A stretch of 43,705 nt of DNA from Parabacteroides distasonis (GCA_021531775.1 JAFBIU010000030.1:1-43705), one strand, 5' to 3'. Positions 1-7,750 are shown, counted from the stretch's first letter. The notes: generated by a model from the letters alone, not told the origin. Made by a program: numbers and translations.

Positions 1-4
1 AGTT

Positions 5-50
5 TATATAATATATATATAATTATATATATTATATATTATAAATAGAT
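5..50. repeat. AT-only low-complexity tract
   Basis: Almost pure alternating A/T sequence at the left edge of the window. It can fold on itself, but nothing assigns it a function. Together with the octamer array at 86-117 it fills the gene-free stretch before the first gene. A 63-codon minus-strand frame covers this stretch, but it runs through the repeats and has no recognisable protein features. Confidence 0.6.
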
Positions 51-85
51 TCTCTTTTTCCTCCTCTTCACTACCCCTAAATTTG

Positions 86-117
86 ATTTTGACACTTTGA
101 CATTTTGACATCTTGAC
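86..117 (-). repeat. GTCAARRT octamer array, 4 units
   Basis: Read on the minus strand, four head-to-tail octamers GTCAAGAT, GTCAAAAT, GTCAAAGT, GTCAAAAT, followed by CAAAT. It is one of six such arrays in the window and the only one on the minus strand. It lies upstream of the first gene. The role is unknown. Confidence 0.85.
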
Positions 118-262
118 AACCTCGAAAGAACCCTTCAGTGAGTTAATGAATATCAACAATGAACTAATGAGTAATAAAATATGAAATTTAGTCAAATAAT
201 AGTTGCACGATTCAAAAGGAATACAGAACTTTGAGCGAAACGTTATTCCAAATGGTAGTGAA

Positions 263-1102
263 ATGAATAGAGGAAGGGTTTTTACAGATCAAGGACAATG
301 GAATTTGGTGGCAGTCGTTACCATTTTTTCCTCGGATGATGCCTTCGGTATCTGCCTGACCTCGGTACGTACCATTGCGAATGCGAAAACGATTCAACCG
401 TTTCTGGAGCGAAACCGGATTAATCAGAACCAGGTACTGCTGGTGTTGTTGGCAATCTCCCTCCTGCTGCATGGCTCCGAGTGGATGAAGATGGAATGGA
501 ACGAGCTGAATCCTATGGAGTTGGCGGAAGAGTGGTGGCGCATGTTGTACCTGTTGTCGAGCCTGTTGACACGTTGTGGATTCCTCCCGTTGCACCCGAA
601 CGGGTCGCTCCATGTGGTTGGAGATGAGGGTGCTTTTCTGCTGCCAAATGAAGCCGGGCCCGACGGATCGGCTGTCCGGGAGGAGGCGAACCTGCCCCCG
701 AGTGGTAAAGAGACGCAACATCCTTCGTCGGAACGAGCGTCAACGGGCCGGACCGACGGATATGGGACGAACGGGCCGTCTCACCAACAGCCGGGAGCTT
801 CTCAAGCGGTTCCCGGGCAGCAATTGGCTCCGGACGTTGCTTTGATGGATTTCATCGTGGATACGGCTCTTGCGTGGAAGGGGACAGAGATTGATCTGAA
901 CCAGTTGACTAGTTTGTTGGCTTACGTCAATCTCCAACATGGCAATAAGTACTCGGAACAAGTCATGCGTCTGTTTGCCCCGAAATTTAAAAAGGAACCG
1001 GAGTTGCCGCAGGGTCAGTCGGTCGTGATCAATCATATTGGGACGCAGATTGGGACGGTCAATTCGGGTGCTGTCGGGGCGGTGAACATGGATAAGGAAT
1101 AG
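263..1102 (+). CDS. Unrecognised accessory protein, 279 aa
   Basis: I do not recognise this family. The ATG at 263 is preferred; an in-frame TTG at 203 would add 20 residues of weak composition. The protein has a hydrophobic segment around residues 70-85, rich in Leu, Ile and Val, and a second one around 108-122. A polar Pro/Gly/Ser/Thr-rich middle follows (about 130-190), then a charged C-terminal part. Its last 25 residues contain GTQIGTVNSGAVGAVN, which resembles a segment near the N-terminus of the next gene (VENQIDHVESGGIGIQNNH), so the two may be distant relatives or partners. The gap to the next gene is 28 bp, so an operon is likely. Overall base composition is like the chromosome, unlike the low-GC mef segment downstream. 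Coding status is likely from length and codon pattern; the function is unknown. Confidence 0.6.
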   Translation: MNRGRVFTDQGQWNLVAVVTIFSSDDAFGICLTSVRTIANAKTIQPFLERNRINQNQVLLVLLAISLLLHGSEWMKMEWNELNPMELAEEWWRMLYLLSSLLTRCGFLPLHPNGSLHVVGDEGAFLLPNEAGPDGSAVREEANLPPSGKETQHPSSERASTGRTDGYGTNGPSHQQPGASQAVPGQQLAPDVALMDFIVDTALAWKGTEIDLNQLTSLLAYVNLQHGNKYSEQVMRLFAPKFKKEPELPQGQSVVINHIGTQIGTVNSGAVGAVNMDKE

Positions 1103-1130
1103 TTAATCAAGCAGTAAGGAGGATTCAGTT

Positions 1131-1940
1131 ATGGAAGATTTTGAGAAATTGGCTCAACGCATGTTACAATTGTTGGGTGACCGTACGGTGGTGTCGTTCA
1201 AGGTTGTAGAGAATCAGATTGATCACGTAGAATCGGGAGGCATTGGCATTCAGAACAACCATTACCATGGGGTTCAGCCACCTCATTTCGCTGGAGGTCA
1301 GCCTGGCTATCACAGTAATGAGCCCTGTGTTCCGGATGGTAACGGACAGCATCCCTATGGTGGAAACCAGCCGCCCCATGCTGCCGGCAACCACCCCACT
1401 TATGATGGCAATGGACCCTGTGTTCCGGATGGCAACGGACAGCATCCCTATGGTGGAAGCCAGCCGCAAATCACGGCTACAGTGCATCAGTCTTTGGCCA
1501 AGGCGCAACAGGTTCGTGAGCAGTTTGCCCCCAGATGCTCCTCGCAGGATCGGCTCGAATCAGAAGTTGAGAAGAATCCGGAAGTAACGATGAATGCAGA
1601 AGATCGGATGAACCCGGAAGTTCGGACCATACAGCCCGACCCCGAGTTTGTAGTTCCCTCCCATATTCCGCCTGTTCTGAATACGGAAAAGGCGTGGGAA
1701 CTTTGGAAACGGGCAAAAGCCAATGGATGGGTTGACCGGTGTTTACAGCCGACGTTGACTGACTATCAGGCAACGATCTTGGCGAATGTAATGGCTGGAC
1801 TCTTAGAATTGAAGGTTCGATGGTCTCCTTTCGAACAGTTTTGGGGTATTAAAAAGATGGCTTCGAAGTGGGTTCTCTCACAGGGAACTAATTATTACTC
1901 AGATCTATATCATGAGATTAAAACAAGGCTTAGTTCTTAA
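1131..1940 (+). CDS. Unrecognised accessory protein with Gly/Pro/His-rich repeats, 269 aa
   Basis: The start is well supported by an AGGAGG-type ribosome site 7-8 bp before the ATG. Three parts are visible. Residues 1-45 contain QIDHVESGGIGIQNNH, echoing the tail of the upstream gene. Residues about 45-120 are a low-complexity Gly/Pro/His/Tyr/Asn segment built from 31-residue repeats (93 bp in DNA), with the core PDGNGQHPYGG present twice. Residues about 175-269 form a compact C-terminal domain with TEKAWELWKRAKANGWVD, DYQATILANVMAG, and WSPFEQFWG. From memory, similar tails (Leu-Trp helix, then W-x-x-F-E-x-x-W) occur in uncharacterised Bacteroidetes accessory proteins, but I cannot name the family. 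It is probably cotranscribed with the gene upstream. The stop codon lies inside a hairpin (1926-1957), and an octamer array follows. The function is unknown. Confidence 0.65.
   Translation: MEDFEKLAQRMLQLLGDRTVVSFKVVENQIDHVESGGIGIQNNHYHGVQPPHFAGGQPGYHSNEPCVPDGNGQHPYGGNQPPHAAGNHPTYDGNGPCVPDGNGQHPYGGSQPQITATVHQSLAKAQQVREQFAPRCSSQDRLESEVEKNPEVTMNAEDRMNPEVRTIQPDPEFVVPSHIPPVLNTEKAWELWKRAKANGWVDRCLQPTLTDYQATILANVMAGLLELKVRWSPFEQFWGIKKMASKWVLSQGTNYYSDLYHEIKTRLSS
1276..1470 (+). repeat. 93-bp in-frame tandem repeat, about two copies
   Basis: The sequence beginning CCCTGTGTTCCGGATGG at 1323 recurs at 1416, a period of 93 bp, or 31 codons. A diverged partial copy precedes it. The repeat keeps the reading frame and makes the Gly/Pro/His-rich linker of the host gene, so repeat-number variation between strains would change linker length. 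Confidence 0.75.
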
Positions 1941-1957
1941 ACAAAAGAACTAAGCCT
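1926..1957 (+). terminator. Hairpin overlapping the stop codon of the 1131-1940 gene
   Basis: AGGCTTAGTTCTT (1926-1938) pairs perfectly with AAGAACTAAGCCT (1945-1957) across a 6-nt loop. The TAA stop at 1938-1940 lies at the top of the left arm and start of the loop. No clear T run follows, so it may act as a 3' stabiliser or a weak terminator. Confidence 0.6.
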
Positions 1958-1965
1958 GTCATTGG

Positions 1966-1989
1966 GTCAAAATGTCAAGATGTCAAAAT
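1966..1989 (+). repeat. GTCAARRT octamer array, 3 units
   Basis: Units GTCAAAAT, GTCAAGAT, GTCAAAAT begin 8 bp after the hairpin that ends the upstream gene, and CAAAA follows. The rest of the stretch to 2302 has no gene that I can support. It must contain the 3' end of the IS1380-type element, but I could not locate a matching terminal inverted repeat. Confidence 0.85.
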
Positions 1990-2302
1990 CAAAACGATAA
2001 GCACACTTCCATCGGGTCACTGCTTGACCGTTGATCAAACATAATTCGCTATCAATGAGCTTCTCAACTACATTGGAATTGATCACTTACAGGGATTGAG
2101 GATCATCCTTTTTTCAGATGAAAATATTTATACCTAAAATCCGCAACTATCATCCAATACACGATTAAGGGTAGATTTATGAGTCGTTAGTAGTAGCTTT
2201 CAGTAAAAAGCAACAGCACAACATCAATATGTAGCCAACATCCCCTTACCCCACGATGCGACTTGAGGAAATACGCAGATTCTAACCGGAAAGAAAGGAT
2301 TC

Positions 2303-3592
2303 TTATCCGAATTCTGTTTTGAAGGGTTTTGCATAAGCGCGGTTCTCTGTGTAGATATTCAGCACGTATTGCCTTGCAGTCATGATCCACTTGGCAGGTA
2401 CGGAGATGAATCTGAAGACAAAAGCCTTTATGCGACTCGTTTTCTTGAGCCCAAAAGCCTTGGTGTCAAGCCTGCTCATGATGGTCTTGTAGAAATTGTG
2501 TATCAATGCAGTAAGCAGAAGAAAGACAGTATTCTCCGCCATGAATGACTTGGGGAGCCTGCTCCAACCGAATCCGTTGTTCATGTCGTCAAAGATACGT
2601 TCCTTGCCGCCACGCAGATTGTAGAATTCAACAATGTCCCTTGTCGATGACTTGTAATCGTTGGTCAGAATACAACGGTAAGTGTATTCGCCTTCCCATA
2701 GGTCAAGGTCGCCACTGTTGCGTCTTTGTCTCTGGATGACAAGACGATAGCACTTGCCTTCCCATTTCTCAACGAGAATGGAATTGAGTTCGAACTGGAT
2801 GCCGTTAATCTCCTCCGTCTTCCATCCTCTCAGAGCAAAGATGTCATTGTAGAGCGAACTGCATCGGTTGGCACGGATGTAGAAATGTTTGCAATGCTTC
2901 TCTATCTCACTGACGATTTCCTTCGAGCAGGAACCGCAGTCTGCCCTGAAGCGATTTACACGGATGTTCTGGGATTCCAGAAGAGCGAAGAATCTCTTAT
3001 GGGTGTCTGCCTGATGAAAACGCACATTCGTGTTGCCATCGCTGTTCTCGATATAGACTATCTTGTCACCGATAACATATACGCCAGGCCTGTAGCCGAG
3101 GAACTTTTTGTAGGTCGGTTTTGCATCATACTTCTCCGTTTCAAGAAACTGATGGTCAAAGTCAACATCGTATTCCTCAATTTCCTTCAACTCGCCTGTA
3201 GAAACCAAAGCGTTTATAAGCAATGTGTTGAGTTTGTCTGCAGTATTGAAATCATAGGTCTTGCCTTGGTCGGAAGTATAGGAGATGTTTTCCTGTGTCA
3301 GTTCCTTGATGGCTCTGAGGATGGTATCAGAGCTGCATGTACGAAGGGTAGGATGATACGAGAGATGGCGCATCAGTTGTGACGTTACGTCTTCCACGCA
3401 TGAGCCGCCACAGAAATAAACGCTCATCAGCGAACGGACTATCTCGCTGAACTGATATCCGATGATACTGCGGCATCTCTGACCCAGTGTTGAGCCGATA
3501 ACGGGTGAAAGCATGGAGTCAAATTTCTCCATGATTGAAAAAATTCCTCCAAAAGGTGTGAGTTTCTCAGATTTTATTTGTACCTTTGCCAT
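2303..3592 (-). CDS. IS1380-family transposase, 429 aa
   Basis: DDE transposase of the IS1380 group (IS4 superfamily), of the kind carried by Bacteroides elements such as IS612, IS613, IS614 and IS942. It would cut and paste its own element. The sequence shows the usual order of motifs: YDVDFDHQFLETEKYDAKPTY around residues 141-161 with the first catalytic Asp, RFRADCGSCSKE with Asp218, and YNLRGGKERIFDDMNNGFGW with the Y-(2)-R-(3)-E signature (Tyr324, Arg327, Glu331). Length is normal for the family and the frame is intact, so the gene may be active. It faces away from the mef cassette. The start at 3592 gives MAKVQIKSEKLTPFGG, the expected N-terminus. Family assignment is strong; the exact element name is not determined here. 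Confidence 0.93.
   Translation of the reverse strand: MAKVQIKSEKLTPFGGIFSIMEKFDSMLSPVIGSTLGQRCRSIIGYQFSEIVRSLMSVYFCGGSCVEDVTSQLMRHLSYHPTLRTCSSDTILRAIKELTQENISYTSDQGKTYDFNTADKLNTLLINALVSTGELKEIEEYDVDFDHQFLETEKYDAKPTYKKFLGYRPGVYVIGDKIVYIENSDGNTNVRFHQADTHKRFFALLESQNIRVNRFRADCGSCSKEIVSEIEKHCKHFYIRANRCSSLYNDIFALRGWKTEEINGIQFELNSILVEKWEGKCYRLVIQRQRRNSGDLDLWEGEYTYRCILTNDYKSSTRDIVEFYNLRGGKERIFDDMNNGFGWSRLPKSFMAENTVFLLLTALIHNFYKTIMSRLDTKAFGLKKTSRIKAFVFRFISVPAKWIMTARQYVLNIYTENRAYAKPFKTEFG
3581..3590 (+). promoter_or_regulatory. Possible outward promoter in the IS1380 element
   Basis: TACCTTTGCC matches the Bacteroidetes -7 element TAnnTTTG and points out of the element toward mef, overlapping the first codons of the transposase on the other strand. 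Outward promoters on such elements are known to activate cfiA and related genes in Bacteroides fragilis. No clear -33 TTTG was seen at the usual distance, so this is tentative. Confidence 0.4.
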
Positions 3593-3662
3593 GCCTTGTT
3601 ACGATTTTCGCTTGTTTTCTAATTGCAACACTAAGATAAGTGAAAAATCTGACACGGCAAAA

Positions 3663-3731
3663 TCCTGGGCAACTTTTTGTTGCTCAGGTACTTAAAAAGT
3701 TATATTTATAATAGTGTTGCGGAATTAAGGG
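3663..3731 (+). repeat. Truncated MITE-like repeat, left copy (41-bp inverted repeat plus hairpin core)
   Basis: Positions 3663-3688 hold a hairpin core (TCCTGGGCAAC, TTTTT loop, GTTGCTCAGG). Positions 3690-3730 are a perfect 41-bp reverse complement of 5165-5205. The repeat ends in GTGTTGCGGAATTAAGGG. Its other half is missing and is replaced by the IS1380 element. It marks the left edge of the mef cassette. Confidence 0.85.
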
Positions 3732-3744
3732 ATATAGAATATTA

Positions 3745-3794
3745 ACCGCCAATTAGGGGCTAGCACCCTTTGGCGGGTAATATTGGATTTTTTT
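3745..3794 (+). promoter_or_regulatory. Attenuator-like hairpin and T run upstream of mef
   Basis: CCGCCAA (3746-3752) pairs with TTGGCGG (3770-3776), with an inner GGG...CCC around GCTAGC. A run of seven T (3788-3794) follows at about 11 bp. Streptococcal mef(E)/mel is known to be controlled by transcription attenuation with a short leader peptide. Here no leader peptide remains upstream, since the sequence is cut by the repeat at 3731, so the hairpin may be a relic or a weak terminator. Confidence 0.5.
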
Positions 3795-3871
3795 AATTTT
3801 AAAGTTGCTTAAAACGACTTGTTGTGTTAAAATATACGCTGATACAAATAAGAATTTAGGAGATAATATAA

Positions 3872-5089
3872 ATGGAAAAATACAACAATTGGAAACTTAA
3901 GTTTTATACAATATGGGCAGGGCAGGCAGTATCATTAATCACTAGTGCCATCCTGCAAATGGCGATTATTTTTTACCTTACAGAAAAAACAGGATCTGCG
4001 ATGGTCTTGTCTATGGCTTCACTTGTAGGTTTTTTACCCTATGCGGTCTTTGGACCAGCCATTGGTGTATTAGTGGATCGTCATGATAGGAAGAAGATAA
4101 TGATTGGTGCTGATTTAATTATCGCAGCAGCTGGTGCAGTGCTTGCTATTGTTGCATTCTATATGGAGCTACCTGTCTGGATGGTTATGATAGTATTGTT
4201 TATCCGTAGCATTGGAACAGCTTTTCATACCCCAGCACTCAATTCGGTTACACCACTTTTAGTACCAGAAGAGCAGCTAACGAAATGCGCAGGCTATAGT
4301 CAGTCTTTGCAGTCTATAAGCTATATTGTTAGTCCGGCAGTTGCAGCACTCTTATACTCCGTTTGGGATTTAAATGCTATTATTGCCATCGACGTATTGG
4401 GTGCTGTGATTGCATCTATTACGGTAGCAATTGTACGTATACCTAAGCTGGGTGATCGAGTGCAAAGTTTGGAACCAAATTTCATAAGAGAAATGAAAGA
4501 AGGAATTGTCGTTCTGAGACAAAACAAAGGATTGTTTGCCTTATTACTCTTAGGAACACTATATACTTTTGTTTATATGCCAATTAATGCACTATTTCCT
4601 TTAATAAGCATGGATTACTTTAATGGAACACCTGTGCATATTTCTATTACGGAAATTTCCTTTGCATCTGGAATGTTAGCAGGAGGCTTATTGTTAGGAA
4701 GATTAGGGAGCTTCGAAAAGCGTGTATTACTAATAACAAGTTCTTTTTTTATAATGGGGGCCAGTTTAGCCGTTTCGGGAATACTTCCTCCAAATGGATT
4801 TGTAATATTTGTAGTTTGCTGTGCAATAATGGGGCTTTCGGTGCCATTTTATAGCGGTGTGCAAACAGCTCTTTTTCAGGAGAAAATTAAGCCTGAATAT
4901 TTAGGACGTGTATTTTCTTTGACCGGAAGTATCATGTCACTTGCTATGCCAATTGGGTTAATTCTATCTGGGTTCTTTGCTGATAGAATCGGTGTAAATC
5001 ATTGGTTTTTACTATCAGGTGTTTTAATTATTGGCATTGCCATAGCTTGCCCCATGATAACTGAGGTTAGAAAATTAGATGCAAAATAA
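3872..5089 (+). CDS. mef: Macrolide efflux MFS transporter, Mef family (mef(En2)-like)
   Basis: Inner-membrane, proton-driven exporter of 14- and 15-membered macrolides. The 405-residue length equals that of Mef(A)/Mef(E), and the sequence matches that family very closely from the first residues (MEKYNNWKLKFYTIWAGQA) to the end. The MFS loop motif LVDRHDRKK lies at about residues 67-75, and about twelve membrane segments are visible. Bacteroides carries relatives named mef(En2), and this is likely one of them, but I cannot exclude another variant. The gene is AT-rich, unlike the roughly 50% GC core genes, and its context (downstream truncated resistance-type gene, flanking inverted repeats) indicates transfer, probably from a Firmicutes source. 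GGAG lies 13 bp before the ATG, a loose ribosome site. The ribosomal-protection partner gene mel/msr(D) is absent. Expression may depend on promoters supplied by the neighbouring IS1380 element. Confidence 0.93.
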   Translation: MEKYNNWKLKFYTIWAGQAVSLITSAILQMAIIFYLTEKTGSAMVLSMASLVGFLPYAVFGPAIGVLVDRHDRKKIMIGADLIIAAAGAVLAIVAFYMELPVWMVMIVLFIRSIGTAFHTPALNSVTPLLVPEEQLTKCAGYSQSLQSISYIVSPAVAALLYSVWDLNAIIAIDVLGAVIASITVAIVRIPKLGDRVQSLEPNFIREMKEGIVVLRQNKGLFALLLLGTLYTFVYMPINALFPLISMDYFNGTPVHISITEISFASGMLAGGLLLGRLGSFEKRVLLITSSFFIMGASLAVSGILPPNGFVIFVVCCAIMGLSVPFYSGVQTALFQEKIKPEYLGRVFSLTGSIMSLAMPIGLILSGFFADRIGVNHWFLLSGVLIIGIAIACPMITEVRKLDAK

Positions 5090-5107
5090 AATAAAGGGCG
5101 TGTTCGT

Positions 5108-5170
5108 ATGATAGATAATATTATTCAATCAGTGACAGAAAAATTATCCTCTTTGCCTTATATACCTTAA
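5108..5170 (+). pseudogene. Truncated start of a nucleotidyltransferase-like gene
   Basis: An ATG 18 bp after the mef stop opens MIDNIIQSVTEKLSSLPYI, then Pro-stop. The last codons are made by the incoming repeat at 5165. The 19 residues look like the beginning of nucleotidyltransferase-fold proteins, where a Leu-Pro-Tyr-Ile stretch leads into the Gly-Gly-Ser nucleotide-binding loop; everything after that point is missing. The gene was probably the second gene of a mef operon before the repeat cut it off. The family call is from memory of similar N-termini and is tentative; the truncation is plain in the sequence. Confidence 0.5.
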
Positions 5171-5274
5171 TTCCGCAACACTATTATAAATATAACTTTT
5201 TAAGTTCCTGGGCAACTTTTTGTTGCTCAGGAACTTATAAATTAATTTAAATCAAAGTGTTGCGGAATTAAGGG
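5165..5274. mobile_element. 110-bp palindromic MITE-like element
   Basis: The outer 17 bp are perfect inverted repeats: CTTAATTCCGCAACACT at 5166-5182 and its reverse complement at 5256-5272. In the middle, AAGTTCCTGGGCAAC (5202-5216) pairs with GTTGCTCAGGAACTT (5222-5236) over a T5 loop, with a single G-T mismatch. The two arms between ends and core differ in sequence but are both AT-rich. It has no coding capacity. The left arm is the 41-bp sequence found inverted at 3690-3730. Ends of the form ACC(C)TTAATTCC suggest mobilisation by some insertion sequence, but I cannot assign the family. No clear target duplication is seen. Confidence 0.75.
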
Positions 5275-5275
5275 T

Positions 5276-7666
5276 ATGAAAAAAAATATTTTATTTATTT
5301 TACTATTGATCAGCATAGAAATAAATGCGCAATATTTTGTCAAAGGTTGCGTAACAGATAGTGTTGGAACACCAATAGAAGCTGCAGCTGTTGTTTTAAT
5401 GAATCCCCAAAATGGTATGACATTACAACAAGGTATTACAACAATAAAGGGTGAATATAATTTAAATGCTAAAGGGGAAGCACAACTTCTTATTAGTTGT
5501 TTAGGATATAAGCAATATGTGAGTTCACCATTTGTCATATCATCAGACACAGTATTACATACCATTAAATTAAATCCAGAAGACTATTTATTAAATGATG
5601 TAGTGATTATAGGAGAAAAGCAATCTCCGTCTGTAAAGATAGAAAAAGGAAAGATGGTTTTTATTCCCAAAAACAGCAGTATCATAGCTGGAAGTACAGC
5701 TCTTGGAGTCCTGAAAAAAACTCCTGGAGTATTTGTAGATGGAGAGAACAACATCAGTATAGGAGGCAAGAACAGCGTACTGGTAATACTTAATGGCAAA
5801 CAGACATATATGCAGAAGAATGAACTAATAATACTACTGAAAGCTACTCCATCATCTTCCGTTACTTCAGTTGAAGTGATGCACAACCCATCAGCACAGT
5901 ACGATGCAGAAGGATCAGGAGGCATCATAAACATCAATATGAATAGAAAAAAATCTGAAGGTTTCTTCTTCTCTCTGAACAATGGTGTCTCATATTGGGA
6001 AAACTTGAGAGAGAACACGGAGATTTCTTTCAGCTATACCAAAAACAGATTCAGCTTGTCGGGAAACTATAACCATGCTTTCGGATATTACAATATGGAC
6101 TATGGTATGCACCGCATTCAAGAAGGAAAGGATTATTACAGTCCCACACAGGATACAGACAAGCGTAAGACTATATCGGGCAATCTGAATATGGAATACA
6201 CCTTGAATGACAAGCATTTGATTGGCGCAAGAATTGATGCAAATACGCTGTTCGGACCTGGAAAAACCAACACTGTTACTGAAATCAGAGATGCAAATAC
6301 AAGGGAACTGAAACAGATTCTTTATGCAAGTAATGACTATTATACTCAGAAAGGAAACAGATATGGCGGAAACCTTTACTATATGGCAACACCCAAAGAA
6401 GGAGTCAGCTATAACTTGGATTTTAACTATGCTTGGTTTGATGGTGGTTCCGGCAATTGGCAGCCTAATAAATATGTATTGCCTGATGGTTCTGAACTAC
6501 AGAATAATCTATATAAGTCTGTAAACAGCAGGGATATAAACATATATGCCGTATCATACGACCAGAAACATCCATTGTGGAACGGAGAGCTAAAATCAGG
6601 ACTGAAGTTTTCATCAGTCAATGCAGATAATGGATTTCAGTTTTATGATGTAGATAACGGTCAAGAGACAATAGACAAATCACAATCAAATGATTTCAGA
6701 TACAAGGAGCAGATTCTAGCAGGATATATTTTGTATTCTCATTCTTTAGGCGATAAAATAAGTATGGAAGCTGGACTACGTGGAGAATATACTTTTTCTG
6801 ACGGTCTGCTGTACACTATTGACGGGGATGGTGATGAAAACAACAAAAGAAACTATATCAATCTGTTTCCTACATTCAATTTGAACTATCAGATAAACGA
6901 CAGTCATGCACTGACTCTAAGCTATGCAAGCCGCATAGACCGTCCTGCATATCAAGACCTTAATCCCTTTGAATATCTGCTTGATGAATTGTCCTACTGG
7001 AAAGGCAATCCGTTTTTAACGCCTCAGAAATCCCACGAGGTAGCTTTGAATTACTCATATAACCGTACAGCAATCACTGCATCTTATTCATACATGAAGG
7101 ATTACAAGGCTCAGATAACGGATACACTTTCGGTGAATAAGGTAATTATGACACCAAGAAACATCGGAAAACAGCAAAGGGTTTCACTTACTTTGTATCA
7201 GGGTGTAAACATGACACGCTGGTGGGAAATGAATCTTAATCTGATAGGATATTATGTAAAGAATGACATTGCGTTTGATCAGTATAGAAAGTTCAATCTT
7301 GATGGTTTTGCTGGTATATTCTCCATACATAATACTATCAGACTGCCCTGGCAGATACAAATGGAGTTGAACGGTTCGTATGTGACAAAGAGGCTCGGAA
7401 CTTCAAATGAATATATAGACCCTTCAGGATATGTCGATATAGGTTTCAGCAAGAGTTTTGCAAATAAAAGATGGACAGTGAATCTTGCCATGAGTGATAT
7501 ATTCAGGACAAGCAAATGGGATAATTACAGTTCGTTCAGTGGTTTTCAGTTATGGAATTGGGGAAAAGGTGAAACTAGACAAATAAAATTAAATGTCACT
7601 TATAAATTTGGCAAACAGAGAAGCAATTCACATATTAACAATTTTAATGAAATAGATAGATTATGA
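5276..7666 (+). CDS. Outer-membrane beta-barrel protein with carboxypeptidase-like N-terminal domain
   Basis: The protein is 796 aa. It has a signal peptide (MKKNILFILLLISIEINAQ) and a carboxypeptidase-regulatory-like domain at about residues 20-105 (VKGCVTDSVGTPIEAAAV, ISCLGYKQY). A plug-like domain follows at about 110-225 (KKTPGVFVDGENNISIGG, VEVMHNPSAQYDAEGSGGIINI), then an outer-membrane barrel to the C-terminus, which ends near KLNVTYKFGKQ. This is the TonB-receptor-like 'outer membrane beta-barrel family' of Bacteroidetes, not a SusC: it has no SusD partner. The substrate is unknown. Base composition is low in GC, like mef and unlike the core genes, suggesting transfer. The ATG lies 1 bp after the MITE-like element, so the native promoter and ribosome site are gone or replaced by element sequence. 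The barrel appears full length. Confidence 0.82.
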   Translation: MKKNILFILLLISIEINAQYFVKGCVTDSVGTPIEAAAVVLMNPQNGMTLQQGITTIKGEYNLNAKGEAQLLISCLGYKQYVSSPFVISSDTVLHTIKLNPEDYLLNDVVIIGEKQSPSVKIEKGKMVFIPKNSSIIAGSTALGVLKKTPGVFVDGENNISIGGKNSVLVILNGKQTYMQKNELIILLKATPSSSVTSVEVMHNPSAQYDAEGSGGIININMNRKKSEGFFFSLNNGVSYWENLRENTEISFSYTKNRFSLSGNYNHAFGYYNMDYGMHRIQEGKDYYSPTQDTDKRKTISGNLNMEYTLNDKHLIGARIDANTLFGPGKTNTVTEIRDANTRELKQILYASNDYYTQKGNRYGGNLYYMATPKEGVSYNLDFNYAWFDGGSGNWQPNKYVLPDGSELQNNLYKSVNSRDINIYAVSYDQKHPLWNGELKSGLKFSSVNADNGFQFYDVDNGQETIDKSQSNDFRYKEQILAGYILYSHSLGDKISMEAGLRGEYTFSDGLLYTIDGDGDENNKRNYINLFPTFNLNYQINDSHALTLSYASRIDRPAYQDLNPFEYLLDELSYWKGNPFLTPQKSHEVALNYSYNRTAITASYSYMKDYKAQITDTLSVNKVIMTPRNIGKQQRVSLTLYQGVNMTRWWEMNLNLIGYYVKNDIAFDQYRKFNLDGFAGIFSIHNTIRLPWQIQMELNGSYVTKRLGTSNEYIDPSGYVDIGFSKSFANKRWTVNLAMSDIFRTSKWDNYSSFSGFQLWNWGKGETRQIKLNVTYKFGKQRSNSHINNFNEIDRL

Positions 7667-7750
7667 CTATGGAATCGAAAATAACCTCAAATCCGTAACT
7701 TCGTTTGTTGAGGCTTAATGGGTTGGGATTTGATCAGATTAGTTATGCCG

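Larger units (their letters stand above)
2180..3662 (-). mobile_element. IS1380-family insertion sequence (ends approximate)
   Basis: This is the element carrying the transposase at 2303-3592. The right boundary is put at about 3662 because from 3663 on the sequence is shared with the repeat at 5165-5274. The left boundary is a guess from usual element length; I found no convincing terminal inverted repeat or target duplication. Insertion into, or recombination at, the palindromic core of the MITE-like repeat would explain why only half of that repeat remains next to it. Confidence 0.5.

Noticed and set aside
4-195. 63-codon minus-strand frame at the left edge
   Set aside because: It reads through an octamer array and an AT-only tract and has no protein-like features beyond a chance hydrophobic start.
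2090-2302. Left terminal inverted repeat of the IS1380 element
   Set aside because: I compared this stretch with the right end near 3662 and found no convincing match, so no end is claimed.
2726-3382. 218-codon plus-strand frame inside the transposase
   Set aside because: It is a shadow of the opposite-strand transposase, whose motifs are clear.
3872-5089. A complete mef-mel (msr(D)) operon
   Set aside because: No ABC-F gene follows mef; the next frame is cut after 19 codons by a repeat.
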